This document shows positions 36,111 to 44,074 of a stretch of DNA of 64,000 nt, piece after piece. Below the pieces are notes generated by a model that saw only the letters and a list, made by a program, of their open reading frames with translations, made no database searches and was not told the origin of the DNA. The stretch is from Amycolatopsis keratiniphila subsp. keratiniphila (GTDB lineage Bacteria > Actinomycetota > Actinomycetes > Mycobacteriales > Pseudonocardiaceae), in contig NZ_LQMT02000037.1 in NCBI RefSeq assembly GCF_001620365.2, positions 156,659-220,658 on the forward strand, in the 5' to 3' direction. The translations under genes were made by a program, and so were the position numbers. Every line of letters starts with the position of its first letter. Within the stretch, counting starts at the first letter, position 1.

Positions 36111-36191
36111 GCGGAACTCGCGTGTTTCCCGCTGGAACTCGCGTGATTGGAGACGGAACACACGAGTTCCGCCGCCAATCACGCGAGTTCC
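36111..36191. repeat. Interleaved inverted repeats (pseudoknot-like order)
   Basis: GCGGAACTCGCGTGTT (36111-36126) pairs with AACACACGAGTTCCGC (36157-36172, one mismatch). GGAACTCGCGTGATTGG (36134-36150) pairs perfectly with 36175-36191. The order left1-left2-right1-right2 interleaves the two stems. A further half copy (TTCAATCACGCG) follows at about 36195. It lies 40 bases before the stop of the leftward LLM gene. Confidence 0.7.
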
Positions 36192-36230
36192 GGCTTCAAT
36201 CACGCGAATCACGCCGACGAGCACGGAACC

Positions 36231-37325
36231 TCAGAGCGTTTCCGCCAGCAGCCCTCGCTTACGCAGTAGCGGCATGACGCCTTCCCCGAAGGTATATGCC
36301 TCTTCGAGATGCGGCTGAGCGGAAAGGATCAGGTGATCCAGGCCGAGCGCGTGGTACTCCTCGATCCGCTCGGCCACTTCCTCGTGGCTGCCCACCAGCG
36401 CCGTGCCGACGCCGGGGCGCACCAGACCGTAGCCCGCCCAGACGTTGGGGTGGATCTCCAGCGAGTCGGTGCGGCCGGCGTGCAGGGCCGCCATCCGCCG
36501 CTGGCCCTCGGATTCGGTGGCGGCGAAGCGTTCCTGCGCCTGCCGGATCCGGGCCGGGTCCATCCCGGCGAGCAGCTGGTCGGCCACCTTCCAGGCTTCG
36601 GCGGAGGTGTCGCGGCTGATCACGTGGAATCGCGTGCCGAAGCGCAGCGAACGTCCCAGTGCTTCCGCGCGTTCCCGCGACCGGGCGAGGTGCGAGGCCA
36701 TCGCCGACGGAGTTTCGCCCCACATCAGCAGCACGTCCGCCTGCACGGCCGCGACCTCCAGCGCGGCCGACGAAGAACCGCCGAGGAACAGGGTCGGCCG
36801 CACCGGATGCGGCCGCGCGACCATCCCGGCCTTCAACGTGTAATGCGTGCCCGAGAAGTCGAATCGCGAACCCGGCCAAGCCTGCCGGAAGACGTCCATG
36901 AACTCGCCGGTGCGCGCGTACCGCTGGTCGTGGTCGAGCCAGTCGCCGTAGCGGCGTTGCTCGTCGGGGTCCCCGCCGGTCACGATGTTCAGCAGCAGCC
37001 GCGAATCGGAGACGCGCTGGAAGGTCGCCGCGGTCTGCGCGGCCAGCAGCGGCGAGATGAACCCCGGGCGCAGCGCGATCATGAACTTCACCGACCGCGT
37101 CGCACCCACGAGCGCCGAGGCGACGACCCACGGGTCCTCGCAGAACAATCCGAACGGCGTGAGCATCCCGGTGAACCCGAACCGGTCCGCGGCGAGCGCG
37201 ACCTGCGTCAGGTATTCGAGGTCCGGCTCGCGGCGGGCGCCGGGGGCCGCGACGCCGTCGGCGGTCTTCGCGATCTCCCGTCCGTCGCCGTGTGACGGCA
37301 GGAACCAGTGCAGTTGCAGGCTCAT
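36231..37325 (-). CDS. LLM-class FMNH2-dependent monooxygenase (SsuD-like)
   Basis: 364 aa from the ATG at 37323-37325. TIM-barrel luciferase-like protein; diagnostic segments resemble alkanesulfonate monooxygenase SsuD: QLHWFLPSHGDGRE at the start, RPGFISPLLAAQTAATFQRV, LLNIVTGGDPDEQRRYGDWL, PTLFLGGSSSAALEVAA. Such enzymes need reduced FMN from a separate reductase, not seen here. Its start overlaps the stop of the acyl-CoA dehydrogenase (ATGA). In this locus it may hydroxylate or cleave a carbon-heteroatom bond, but a generic sulfonate-scavenging role is possible. Confidence 0.87.
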   Translation of the reverse strand: MSLQLHWFLPSHGDGREIAKTADGVAAPGARREPDLEYLTQVALAADRFGFTGMLTPFGLFCEDPWVVASALVGATRSVKFMIALRPGFISPLLAAQTAATFQRVSDSRLLLNIVTGGDPDEQRRYGDWLDHDQRYARTGEFMDVFRQAWPGSRFDFSGTHYTLKAGMVARPHPVRPTLFLGGSSSAALEVAAVQADVLLMWGETPSAMASHLARSRERAEALGRSLRFGTRFHVISRDTSAEAWKVADQLLAGMDPARIRQAQERFAATESEGQRRMAALHAGRTDSLEIHPNVWAGYGLVRPGVGTALVGSHEEVAERIEEYHALGLDHLILSAQPHLEEAYTFGEGVMPLLRKRGLLAETL

Positions 37326-38320
37326 GAGTGCTCTCCGAACAGTGAGTGCGCGATCGCTTCCAAACCTCCCGAGGCGAGTTCCGCCTCCAGCCACAGCGCG
37401 CGCCGGAACCAGCGGTGCAGCGGGAACTCCCAGGTGACGCCCATTCCGCCGCAGACCTGGATCGCCGTCTCGCAGACGGAGACCGCAGCGCGGCTCGCGG
37501 CGTGGGCGGCGCACGCGACCGCCTCGGTGCTGGGGGTGACAGCGGCGCGGTAGGCCAGCGAACGCGCGAGCTCGACCTCGGCGTAACCGTCGGCGAGCTG
37601 CTGGCTCACCGCCTGGAACGACCCGATGGGGCGATCGAACTGCGACCGCGTCTTCGCGTGGTCGACGGCGATCGCCAGCGCCCGGTCGGCGACGCCGATG
37701 GCCTCACCCGCGAGCAGCGTGGTCGCCCGGCTCCGGATCGCGGCGAGCAGCGGCGTGGCGGCAGCCGGCCCGGCCAGCAGCCTGCCCGCGGCACCGGCCA
37801 GCGCGACGTCCGACGTCGCCCGGAGCGGATCGACGCCGTCGCGCGCGGAAACCGAAACAGCAGCGGGGTCGACGCCGAACAGTGCCACCCCGGCCGGAGT
37901 GCGAGCCGCGACCACGAGCTCGGCGGCGACGTCGGCGTGCAGGACGGCCTGCACCGCGCCGTCCAGCCGCCAGCCGTCGTCGCGGCGGGTCGCGCGGCAG
38001 GTACCGGAGCCGTCGGCGAGCGTCGCCGGGCCGGGGAGTCCGACTCCCGCGGCGCGGTACACCGGCAAGGTGAGCCCGGCCGTGGCGAACCAGGGCACCG
38101 GATGCAGGACGCGCCCGCCTTCCTCGGCCAGCAGGACGAGTTCGGCCAGGCCGAGGTCCGGATCCAGCCAGCCCTGCCGGACCAGCTCCGGCCAGGCGGC
38201 GAGATCCTGCCCGCCCTCGTCGGCCAGCGACGCGATCCGCTCGAAGCCGTACGTGTCCTCGAGGTAGGTGCGGGCAGCGGCCTTGAGCCCGGTTTGATCC
38301 TCGGTCAACGCGAAGTCCAT
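37322..38320 (-). CDS. Acyl-CoA dehydrogenase, short subunit
   Basis: 332 aa from the ATG at 38318-38320 (MDFALTEDQTGLKAAARTYL). C-terminal flavin/dimer segment KTRSQFDRPIGSFQAVSQQL is intact. It is shorter than classical homotetrameric enzymes (about 380-400 aa) and pairs with a full-length homolog. This suggests an alpha2-beta2 FadE heterotetramer like those of actinobacterial sterol side-chain oxidation, in which one subunit is catalytically reduced. It probably desaturates a CoA-bound intermediate. Confidence 0.85.
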   Translation of the reverse strand: MDFALTEDQTGLKAAARTYLEDTYGFERIASLADEGGQDLAAWPELVRQGWLDPDLGLAELVLLAEEGGRVLHPVPWFATAGLTLPVYRAAGVGLPGPATLADGSGTCRATRRDDGWRLDGAVQAVLHADVAAELVVAARTPAGVALFGVDPAAVSVSARDGVDPLRATSDVALAGAAGRLLAGPAAATPLLAAIRSRATTLLAGEAIGVADRALAIAVDHAKTRSQFDRPIGSFQAVSQQLADGYAEVELARSLAYRAAVTPSTEAVACAAHAASRAAVSVCETAIQVCGGMGVTWEFPLHRWFRRALWLEAELASGGLEAIAHSLFGEHS

Positions 38321-38487
38321 CGGTCGCCCCTCCCTGTATCGGTGAACCCGCGTCCGCGATCGACGTCGGCAGGGCGCGGCTCGGTCTTCCACCTCACGAG
38401 GTGCCACCGCGATAGCGGGGTCTTCGGCCGGGCGGGTTCACGCGTTTGGTCACTTCTCTCGTCCATCTTCAGCTCCGCCAACTGGCT

Positions 38488-39639
38488 CTAACGTGATTTC
38501 GGCAGGCCCAGGACCCGCTCCGCGACGATGACGCGAAGGATCTCCGACGTCCCGCCCTCGATGCTGTTGGCCCGGCTGCGCAACCGCTGGTGCTGCCAAT
38601 AGCCGCCCCAGAAGGCGTCGGTCCTGTCGGCCGCCGCGCCCGCGCCGAGCAGCCGCAGCGCGAGCGCGCTCACCCGCTGGTTCGCCTGCGACCAGCGCAG
38701 TTTCAGGATCGAGCTCTCCGGTCCCGGTTCGCCGGTCCGTTCCATCGCGGCCAGCGCGCGGTAGCCGGTGAACCGCAGGCCCTGCAGGTCGACGTACAGC
38801 TCGGCGATCTCGGCACGGACGCCGGGGTCGGCGCCGCAAGCCTTGGCGGTCTTGACCAGCCTGTCGAGCTGCACGGACAGCCGTGCGGTGAGGGTGATGC
38901 CGAACGTGCCGCGTTCGTGCGCGAGCGTGGTCAGCGCGACCCGCCAGCCCTGTCCTGGCTCGCCGAGTACGCAGTGGTCGGGGATTTCCACGCCGCTCAA
39001 CAGGATCTGGTTGAAGTCGGTGTCGCCGGAAAGCTGACGCAGCGGCCGCACCTCGACGCCGGGTGCGCGCATGTCGAGCAGGAAACAGGTCAGGCCGCGG
39101 TGTTTGGCCGCGTCCGGATCGGTGCGGGCGAGCAGCAGGCAGTGATCGGCCAAATGGGCGTAGGAGGACCAGACCTTTTCACCGTCGACGACGTAGCCGC
39201 CCTCGACTCGGCGGGCCCGGGTGCGCACCGAGGCGAGATCCGAGCCGGCGTCCGGCTCGGAGAAGCCCTGGCAGAAGATCGTTTCCCCGGAAAGGACCCG
39301 GGGGAGGTGCTCGGCCTTCTGCGCGTCCGTTCCATAGTGGACGATCGCGGGACCGACCATGCCGAGCCCGATCACCCCGGCGTGGTCCGGAGCCTCGGCC
39401 ATCGCGCTCTCCTCGGCGTAGATGGCTTGGTACGACGGGGAAAGGCCGCGTCCGCCGTGTTCGGCGGGCCAGGTCAGACCGGCGTATCCGGCCGCGTGCA
39501 ACGCCTTGCTCCAGGCGCGCAGTTCGTCGGCGGACCACGCGCGCGGCGCGCTCGGCGTGGCTTCGGGTAACTGTTCGGCGAGCCAGGCTTTCAGGCCCGC
39601 CCGGAATGCCGCTTGATCTTCGCTGTCGTCCAGCCGCAT
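38488..39639 (-). CDS. Acyl-CoA dehydrogenase, long subunit
   Basis: 383 aa from the ATG at 39637-39639; the ribosome site is weak. Canonical segments: FCQGFSEPDAGSDLASVRT (FAD/substrate loop), VVDGEKVWSSYAHLADHCLL, and C-terminal SIEGGTSEILRVIVAERVLG. Likely partner of the 332-aa homolog 167 bases downstream. First gene of the leftward operon, divergent from the thiolase gene. Expected reaction: alpha,beta-dehydrogenation of an acyl-CoA using FAD. The substrate could be a starter acid or a tailored side chain. Confidence 0.88.
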   Translation of the reverse strand: MRLDDSEDQAAFRAGLKAWLAEQLPEATPSAPRAWSADELRAWSKALHAAGYAGLTWPAEHGGRGLSPSYQAIYAEESAMAEAPDHAGVIGLGMVGPAIVHYGTDAQKAEHLPRVLSGETIFCQGFSEPDAGSDLASVRTRARRVEGGYVVDGEKVWSSYAHLADHCLLLARTDPDAAKHRGLTCFLLDMRAPGVEVRPLRQLSGDTDFNQILLSGVEIPDHCVLGEPGQGWRVALTTLAHERGTFGITLTARLSVQLDRLVKTAKACGADPGVRAEIAELYVDLQGLRFTGYRALAAMERTGEPGPESSILKLRWSQANQRVSALALRLLGAGAAADRTDAFWGGYWQHQRLRSRANSIEGGTSEILRVIVAERVLGLPKSR

Positions 39640-39806
39640 GTACGCACCATAGCCAGCGCCGATGATCGTGAGGGGGTGCGCGAACCATTCCCGCAACTAC
39701 GGAGAACCCCCGGTCGGCACCGCAATCCGAGAGACGTTCCTCCGTCGTGGGCCGCACCACGATGGGGAAGCCGGGCACCGCGTCCGGTGGAGAGGCAGGT
39801 ACCCGC
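39640..39806. promoter_or_regulatory. Divergent promoter of the two large right-arm operons
   Basis: 167 bases between the acyl-CoA dehydrogenase ATG and the thiolase GTG at 39807 (ATG at 39762 is an alternative thiolase start). It is the only gap from which the 16-kb rightward operon can start. No clear operator is recognised. Confidence 0.5.
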
Positions 39807-40946
39807 GTGGCCGCGCTGAACGACCGGACCCCGGTCATCGTCTCCGCCGTCCGCACCCCGCTCGGCAAACGCGGCGGGGTGCTCGCCGGGCTCAAGGCCG
39901 TCGAGCTGATGCGGCACGTCCAGCTGGAGGTCATCGCCCGCGCCGGCATCGAACCCGGCGACGTCGAGCAGATCATCGGCGGCTGCGTGACCCAGTCCGG
40001 CGAGCAGAGCCTTAATGTCACCCGTAATGCCTGGCTCAACTCCGGGCACGACCCGGCCGTCGGTTGCTCCACAGTGGACGTTTCCTGTGGCTCGGCCCAG
40101 CAGGCCAACCACCTGATCTCCGCGCTGATCGCCGCGGACGCCATCGACACCGGGATCGCCTGCGGCGTCGAGTCGATGAGCCGGGTGCCGATCGGGACGA
40201 ACCTCTATCAGGGGCCCGGGCACTACAAGACTTCCGACTACCCGTGGGAAGACCCGCCGAAGGCGCAGTTCGGCGGTGCCGAGCGGATCGCCGCGCGGGA
40301 GGGCATCGGGCGCGCGGACGCCGACGACTACGGCCTCCTTTCCCAGCAGCGGGCGGCGCGAGCGTGGGAAGAAGGCAGGTTCGATCGCGAGGTCTCCCCA
40401 GTCGGTTCGGTCACCCGCGACGAAGGCGTCCGCGACACCACGCTCGAAGGGCTCGCCGCGTTGCGCCCCAACGTCGAGGGCGCCGTCCACACCGCCGGAT
40501 CGACTTCGCAGATCTCCGATGGCGCTGCCGCCATCCTTTGGATGTCGTACGGGAAGGCCCGCGCACTGGGCCTGACCCCGAGGGCGCGGCTGGTCGGCCA
40601 GGTCGTCACCGGCGCCGATCCGTACTACCTGCTCGACGGGCCCGTGGTCGCCACCGAACGGGTACTGCGCAAGACCGGGCGCCGACTGTCCGATGTGGAC
40701 ATCTGCGAGGTCAACGAGGCGTTCGCCGGGGTGGTGCTGAACTGGGCCAAGGCGCACGGCGCGGACATCGACCGCGTCAACGTCAACGGCGGCGCCATCG
40801 CGCTCGGCCACCCCCTCGGCGCGACCGGGACCCGGCTGCTGGTGACGGCGCTGCACGAACTCGAACGCACCGACACCTCGACCGCGCTGATCACCATGTG
40901 CTGCGGCGGTTCGCTCGGCACCGCCTCACTGCTGGAAAGGCTTTGA
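39807..40946 (+). CDS. Thiolase (acetyl-CoA acetyltransferase family)
   Basis: 379 aa from GTG 39807 (GAGAGG about 11 bases upstream). Catalytic residues by position: nucleophile Cys about 94 in VDVSCGSAQQANHL, His about 335 in GHPLGATGTRLLV, and Cys about 365 in TMCCGGSLGTASL. Opening VIVSAVRTPLGKRGGVL is typical. It cleaves or forms beta-ketoacyl-CoA. With the FadE pair and CoA-transferase it resembles a small beta-oxidation module, perhaps trimming or making a starter unit. Confidence 0.92.
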   Translation: MAALNDRTPVIVSAVRTPLGKRGGVLAGLKAVELMRHVQLEVIARAGIEPGDVEQIIGGCVTQSGEQSLNVTRNAWLNSGHDPAVGCSTVDVSCGSAQQANHLISALIAADAIDTGIACGVESMSRVPIGTNLYQGPGHYKTSDYPWEDPPKAQFGGAERIAAREGIGRADADDYGLLSQQRAARAWEEGRFDREVSPVGSVTRDEGVRDTTLEGLAALRPNVEGAVHTAGSTSQISDGAAAILWMSYGKARALGLTPRARLVGQVVTGADPYYLLDGPVVATERVLRKTGRRLSDVDICEVNEAFAGVVLNWAKAHGADIDRVNVNGGAIALGHPLGATGTRLLVTALHELERTDTSTALITMCCGGSLGTASLLERL

Positions 40947-40948
40947 CC

Positions 40949-42160
40949 ATGCGCGAAGAAGACTTCTTCCGCCGGGCGCGCGCCGGTTCGGTCGGTCCGC
41001 TGGAAGGCGTGCGCGTCCTGGACGTGACGAAGGTCTGGTCCGGCCCGCTCGCCACCTGTGTCATGGCGGACATGGGGGCAGACGTCGTCCGCATCGAGCT
41101 CGCCGACGGCCACGACGGTGAGGTGCCGCCGAACATCCCCGGCACCGGCCTGTCGTGGTTCCGGGAAACCGTGCACCGCAACAAACGCAGCGCGGGGCTG
41201 GATCTGCGTGACGACGTCGACCACGCCCGGTTCCTGGAACTGGTGGCGTACGCGGACATCGTGGTCGAGAACTACAAGCCCGGCACGCTCGACGGCTGGG
41301 GAGCCGGATACGAGGCCTGCCGCGCGGTACGCGAGGACATCGTTTTCGTGTCGGTTTCCGGCTTCGGCCAGTACGGCCCGAAGTCGCATCTGCCGGCCTA
41401 CGATCCCGCGATACAGGCCGCGGCCGGCTGGATGTCGCTCAACGGTCTGCCGGAAGGCCCGCCGGTGCGCGCGCCGACGTTCCTCGCCGACGAACTGGCC
41501 GGCCTGCACGCGGCGATCGGCGGCCTCGCCGCGCTGGCGCACCGAAACAGGACCGGTGAGGGACAGCACGTCGACGTGTCCATGGTGGACTGTCTGCTCG
41601 CCAGCAGCAGCGGCTTGCCGACGCTCGCCGCGACGGGTGCACCGCCACAGCGGTTCGGCAACGAGACGGACTTCGTCGTCCCGGCCAACGTCTACGCGTG
41701 TGCCGACGGCCATTTGTACCTCGCCGTCGCGATCAACCGGCATTGGCGCGCGCTCGCCGAGATCATCGGCAGACCGGAGCTCGGCCGCGCGGAGGGGTTC
41801 GGCACGGCGCCCGAACGGCTGGCCAACCGGGACGCGGTCAACGCGATCGTCGCGGGCTGGTGCGCGGGGCGTCCGCTGGCCGAGGCGCTCGAAGTGCTGA
41901 ACGGACGCGGCCTGGTCGCGGCGCCGGTCCGCACGCTCACCGAAGCCGTCGCCGACGAGCACGTCAAGGCGCGGGCGATGTTGCAGGAAACCGTGCTGAG
42001 CAACGGATCCGTCGCGCCGATCGTCGGGCCCGCGGTGAAGTTCTCCCGTACGCCGACGAAGGTCCGTCGTGGTGCGCCGCGGCCGGGCGCGGATACCGAA
42101 GAAGTGCTTTCGGAGCTCGCGGCAAACGATGAGAAGAATAGTTTGCGCCGCGCTTCATAA
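40949..42160 (+). CDS. Class III CoA-transferase (CaiB/BaiF family)
   Basis: 403 aa, two bases after the thiolase stop. Family features: GVRVLDVTKVWSGPLATCVMAD and ADVVRIELADG at the N terminus, LDLRDD, VVENYKPGTLDGWGAGYE, and the catalytic Asp region PTFLADELAGLHAAIGGLAA. It moves CoA between carboxylic acids. In this operon it may activate a precursor acid or recycle the thioester product. The last residues NDEKNSLRRAS look like a non-conserved tail. Confidence 0.9.
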   Translation: MREEDFFRRARAGSVGPLEGVRVLDVTKVWSGPLATCVMADMGADVVRIELADGHDGEVPPNIPGTGLSWFRETVHRNKRSAGLDLRDDVDHARFLELVAYADIVVENYKPGTLDGWGAGYEACRAVREDIVFVSVSGFGQYGPKSHLPAYDPAIQAAAGWMSLNGLPEGPPVRAPTFLADELAGLHAAIGGLAALAHRNRTGEGQHVDVSMVDCLLASSSGLPTLAATGAPPQRFGNETDFVVPANVYACADGHLYLAVAINRHWRALAEIIGRPELGRAEGFGTAPERLANRDAVNAIVAGWCAGRPLAEALEVLNGRGLVAAPVRTLTEAVADEHVKARAMLQETVLSNGSVAPIVGPAVKFSRTPTKVRRGAPRPGADTEEVLSELAANDEKNSLRRAS

Positions 42161-42197
42161 AATGAAAACAAAGTGTGCTGGAAAACGAGGAGGCGTC

Positions 42198-42938
42198 GTG
42201 GCGGAGCACCACCGGGCCCTGATCACCGGGGCTTCACGAGGGATCGGCCGGGCCGTGGCGCTGCGGCTGGCCCAGGAGGGCTACGCCGTCGCCGGCTGTT
42301 TTTCGAAAGCGAGCGCGGCGTCGGCGGAAACCGAAGAGGACATCACCGCGATCGGAGTTCCTTCCTATTTCGCGGAATGCGATGTCACCGATTCCGAAGC
42401 CGTCGAGCGATTCGTGAAGGACGCCGAAGAGAAGCTCGGCACGATCGATCTGCTGGTCAACAACGCCGGTATCACCAAGGACAGCCCGCTGGTGCTCGCC
42501 AACGCCGAGGACTGGCACGCGGTACTCGACACGAACCTCACCGGAACCTGGAACTTCTGCCGTGCCATGGCCTTCCGGTTCATGAAGAACCGCGGCGGCG
42601 TCGTGGTCAACATGTCCTCCGTCGCCGGCGTCTACGGCCACGCGGGCCAGACCGCCTACTCCGCCAGCAAGGCCGGGATCATCGGCTTCAGCAAATCGCT
42701 GGCCAAGGAGGTCGCCGGGCACGGCGTCCGGGTCAACGTCGTCGCGCCGGGCTTCATCGAGACGGACATGACCGGCGCCCTCGGCGACAAGCAGCGCGCC
42801 AAGGCGCTGACCCAGATCCCGGTCAAGCGGTTCGGTACCGGGGAGGACGTCGCCGAACTGGTCGCGTTCCTGGTCTCCGACCGCGCCTCCTACATCACCG
42901 GACAGGTGCTGCAGGTCGACGGGGGGATCACGCTGTGA
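42198..42938 (+). CDS. 3-Oxoacyl-ACP reductase (FabG-type KR)
   Basis: 246 aa from GTG 42198 with GAGGAGG directly upstream. SDR features: NADP loop ITGASRGIGRAVAL, NNAG in LLVNNAGITKDSPL, catalytic Ser-Tyr-Lys in NMSSVAGVYGH and TAYSASKAGIIGFS, and ending YITGQVLQVDGGITL. As the only KR in the operon it should reduce every beta-keto intermediate during chain growth, as in type II polyene systems. Its stop overlaps the next start (GTGA). Confidence 0.93.
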   Translation: MAEHHRALITGASRGIGRAVALRLAQEGYAVAGCFSKASAASAETEEDITAIGVPSYFAECDVTDSEAVERFVKDAEEKLGTIDLLVNNAGITKDSPLVLANAEDWHAVLDTNLTGTWNFCRAMAFRFMKNRGGVVVNMSSVAGVYGHAGQTAYSASKAGIIGFSKSLAKEVAGHGVRVNVVAPGFIETDMTGALGDKQRAKALTQIPVKRFGTGEDVAELVAFLVSDRASYITGQVLQVDGGITL

Positions 42939-43321
42939 CCGGGCTTCCCGACTACGCCGCGCCGTTGCGGGCGGTCGATCTGCTGGACGTCCGTGCGTGC
43001 GGGGACGACCTCGAACTGGTCGCCCAGATCACCGTGGACGGCAAGGAACCCAACCTGCGCGGGCATTTCCCCGGCCAGGCCGTGTACCCCGGCATCTTCG
43101 TCATCGAGACGCTGGAACAGGCGATGCGCGAGGCCGCGAACGCCCGGCTGCGCACCGTCCGGTCCGTCCGCTTCCTCGCCCCGGTGCTCGACGGCGACCG
43201 CATGGTCCTCACGGCCATCGCGAAGCGCACCGAGGACGGCTGGGACGTCACCGGGAAGGCCGCGCTCGGCGAGACGACGACGGCGAAGATCCGGGCCACC
43301 TTCGAAAAGGAGGCGGAATGA
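42935..43321 (+). CDS. Hotdog 3-hydroxyacyl-ACP dehydratase (FabZ-like, active-site intact)
   Basis: 128 aa. FabZ-type centre LRGHFPGQAVYPGIFVIETL retains both the catalytic His and Glu. Opening and closing overlaps (GTGA; ATGA) couple it to the KR and to the second dehydratase. Probable role: dehydration of the ACP-bound 3-hydroxyacyl chain to trans-enoyl at each cycle; no enoyl reductase is present, which would leave conjugated double bonds. Confidence 0.88.
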   Translation: MTGLPDYAAPLRAVDLLDVRACGDDLELVAQITVDGKEPNLRGHFPGQAVYPGIFVIETLEQAMREAANARLRTVRSVRFLAPVLDGDRMVLTAIAKRTEDGWDVTGKAALGETTTAKIRATFEKEAE

Positions 43322-43782
43322 CCGAGCACCACGACATCCGGGTCCTGCTCCCGCAGCGGTATCCGCTGCTGCTGGTGGACCGCGTGCTGGAGCTGGTCCC
43401 CGGCGAGTCGATCGTGACGATCAAGGCGGTCACCGGCACCGAGCCGTGCTACGCGGGGATTCCCGACGGCGCGCCGGCGAGCCGGTACGACTACCCGAAG
43501 TCGCTGATGATCGAGTCGTTCGGGCAGAGCGCCGCGCTGCTCTGGCTCGACGGCCGTGCGCCGGTCGAGGACGACGACACGACGTTGATGTTCATCGGTG
43601 CCCGTGACTATCGGTTCACGGGTGCCGCCCGCCCTGGTGACGTGCTCCGCCACGAGGTCCGCCTGGAGTCGGTGCTGGCCGACACGGCCTTCGCCACCGG
43701 CCGGACCTGGGCCGGGGATCGGCTGATCGCCACCGTCACCACCCTGACCGCGACGCGGCGCCCTGTGCGGGCCGCGGCGTGA
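43318..43782 (+). CDS. Hotdog dehydratase-like protein lacking the FabZ His
   Basis: 154 aa. It begins with the FabZ-like LLPQRYPLLLVDRVLELVPG and keeps the Glu in SLMIESFGQSAALLWL. The usual GHFPG segment is replaced by CYAGIPDGAPASRYDYP, so the catalytic His is absent. It probably pairs with the 128-aa dehydratase as a heterodimer, as in aryl-polyene (ApeI/ApeP) and mycobacterial HadAB logic. Confidence 0.82.
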   Translation: MTEHHDIRVLLPQRYPLLLVDRVLELVPGESIVTIKAVTGTEPCYAGIPDGAPASRYDYPKSLMIESFGQSAALLWLDGRAPVEDDDTTLMFIGARDYRFTGAARPGDVLRHEVRLESVLADTAFATGRTWAGDRLIATVTTLTATRRPVRAAA

Positions 43783-43816
43783 GAACCGCACGGGACAACG
43801 AAACCGGAGGATCGTC

Positions 43817-44071
43817 ATGACGCAGACCGACACCCAGCTCGAGGAGCTCCGCGAGCTGGTCGCCGAGGTGCTCGAGCTCGAGCCCGAGGAACTCGAGGAC
43901 AACGGGGACTTCATCGACGACTACGAGGCCGACTCCCTGCGCGCCATCGAGATCCTCGCCCGGATCGACAAGCAGTACAAGATCGAGATCCCGCAGGCCG
44001 AACTGCCCGAGCTGCGCACGCTCAAGGCGGTCAACGACGCCCTGATCCGGCACTCCGTCAAGAAGGGATGA
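43817..44071 (+). CDS. Acyl carrier protein
   Basis: 84 aa, acidic, helical. Phosphopantetheine Ser is residue 40 in YEADSLRAIEIL (Asp-Ser-Leu). GGAGG lies upstream of the ATG. Three bases separate it from the first KS gene. It is the only discrete ACP in the window and should carry the growing chain. No dedicated phosphopantetheinyl transferase is seen. Confidence 0.95.
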   Translation: MTQTDTQLEELRELVAEVLELEPEELEDNGDFIDDYEADSLRAIEILARIDKQYKIEIPQAELPELRTLKAVNDALIRHSVKKG

Positions 44072-44074
44072 ACC

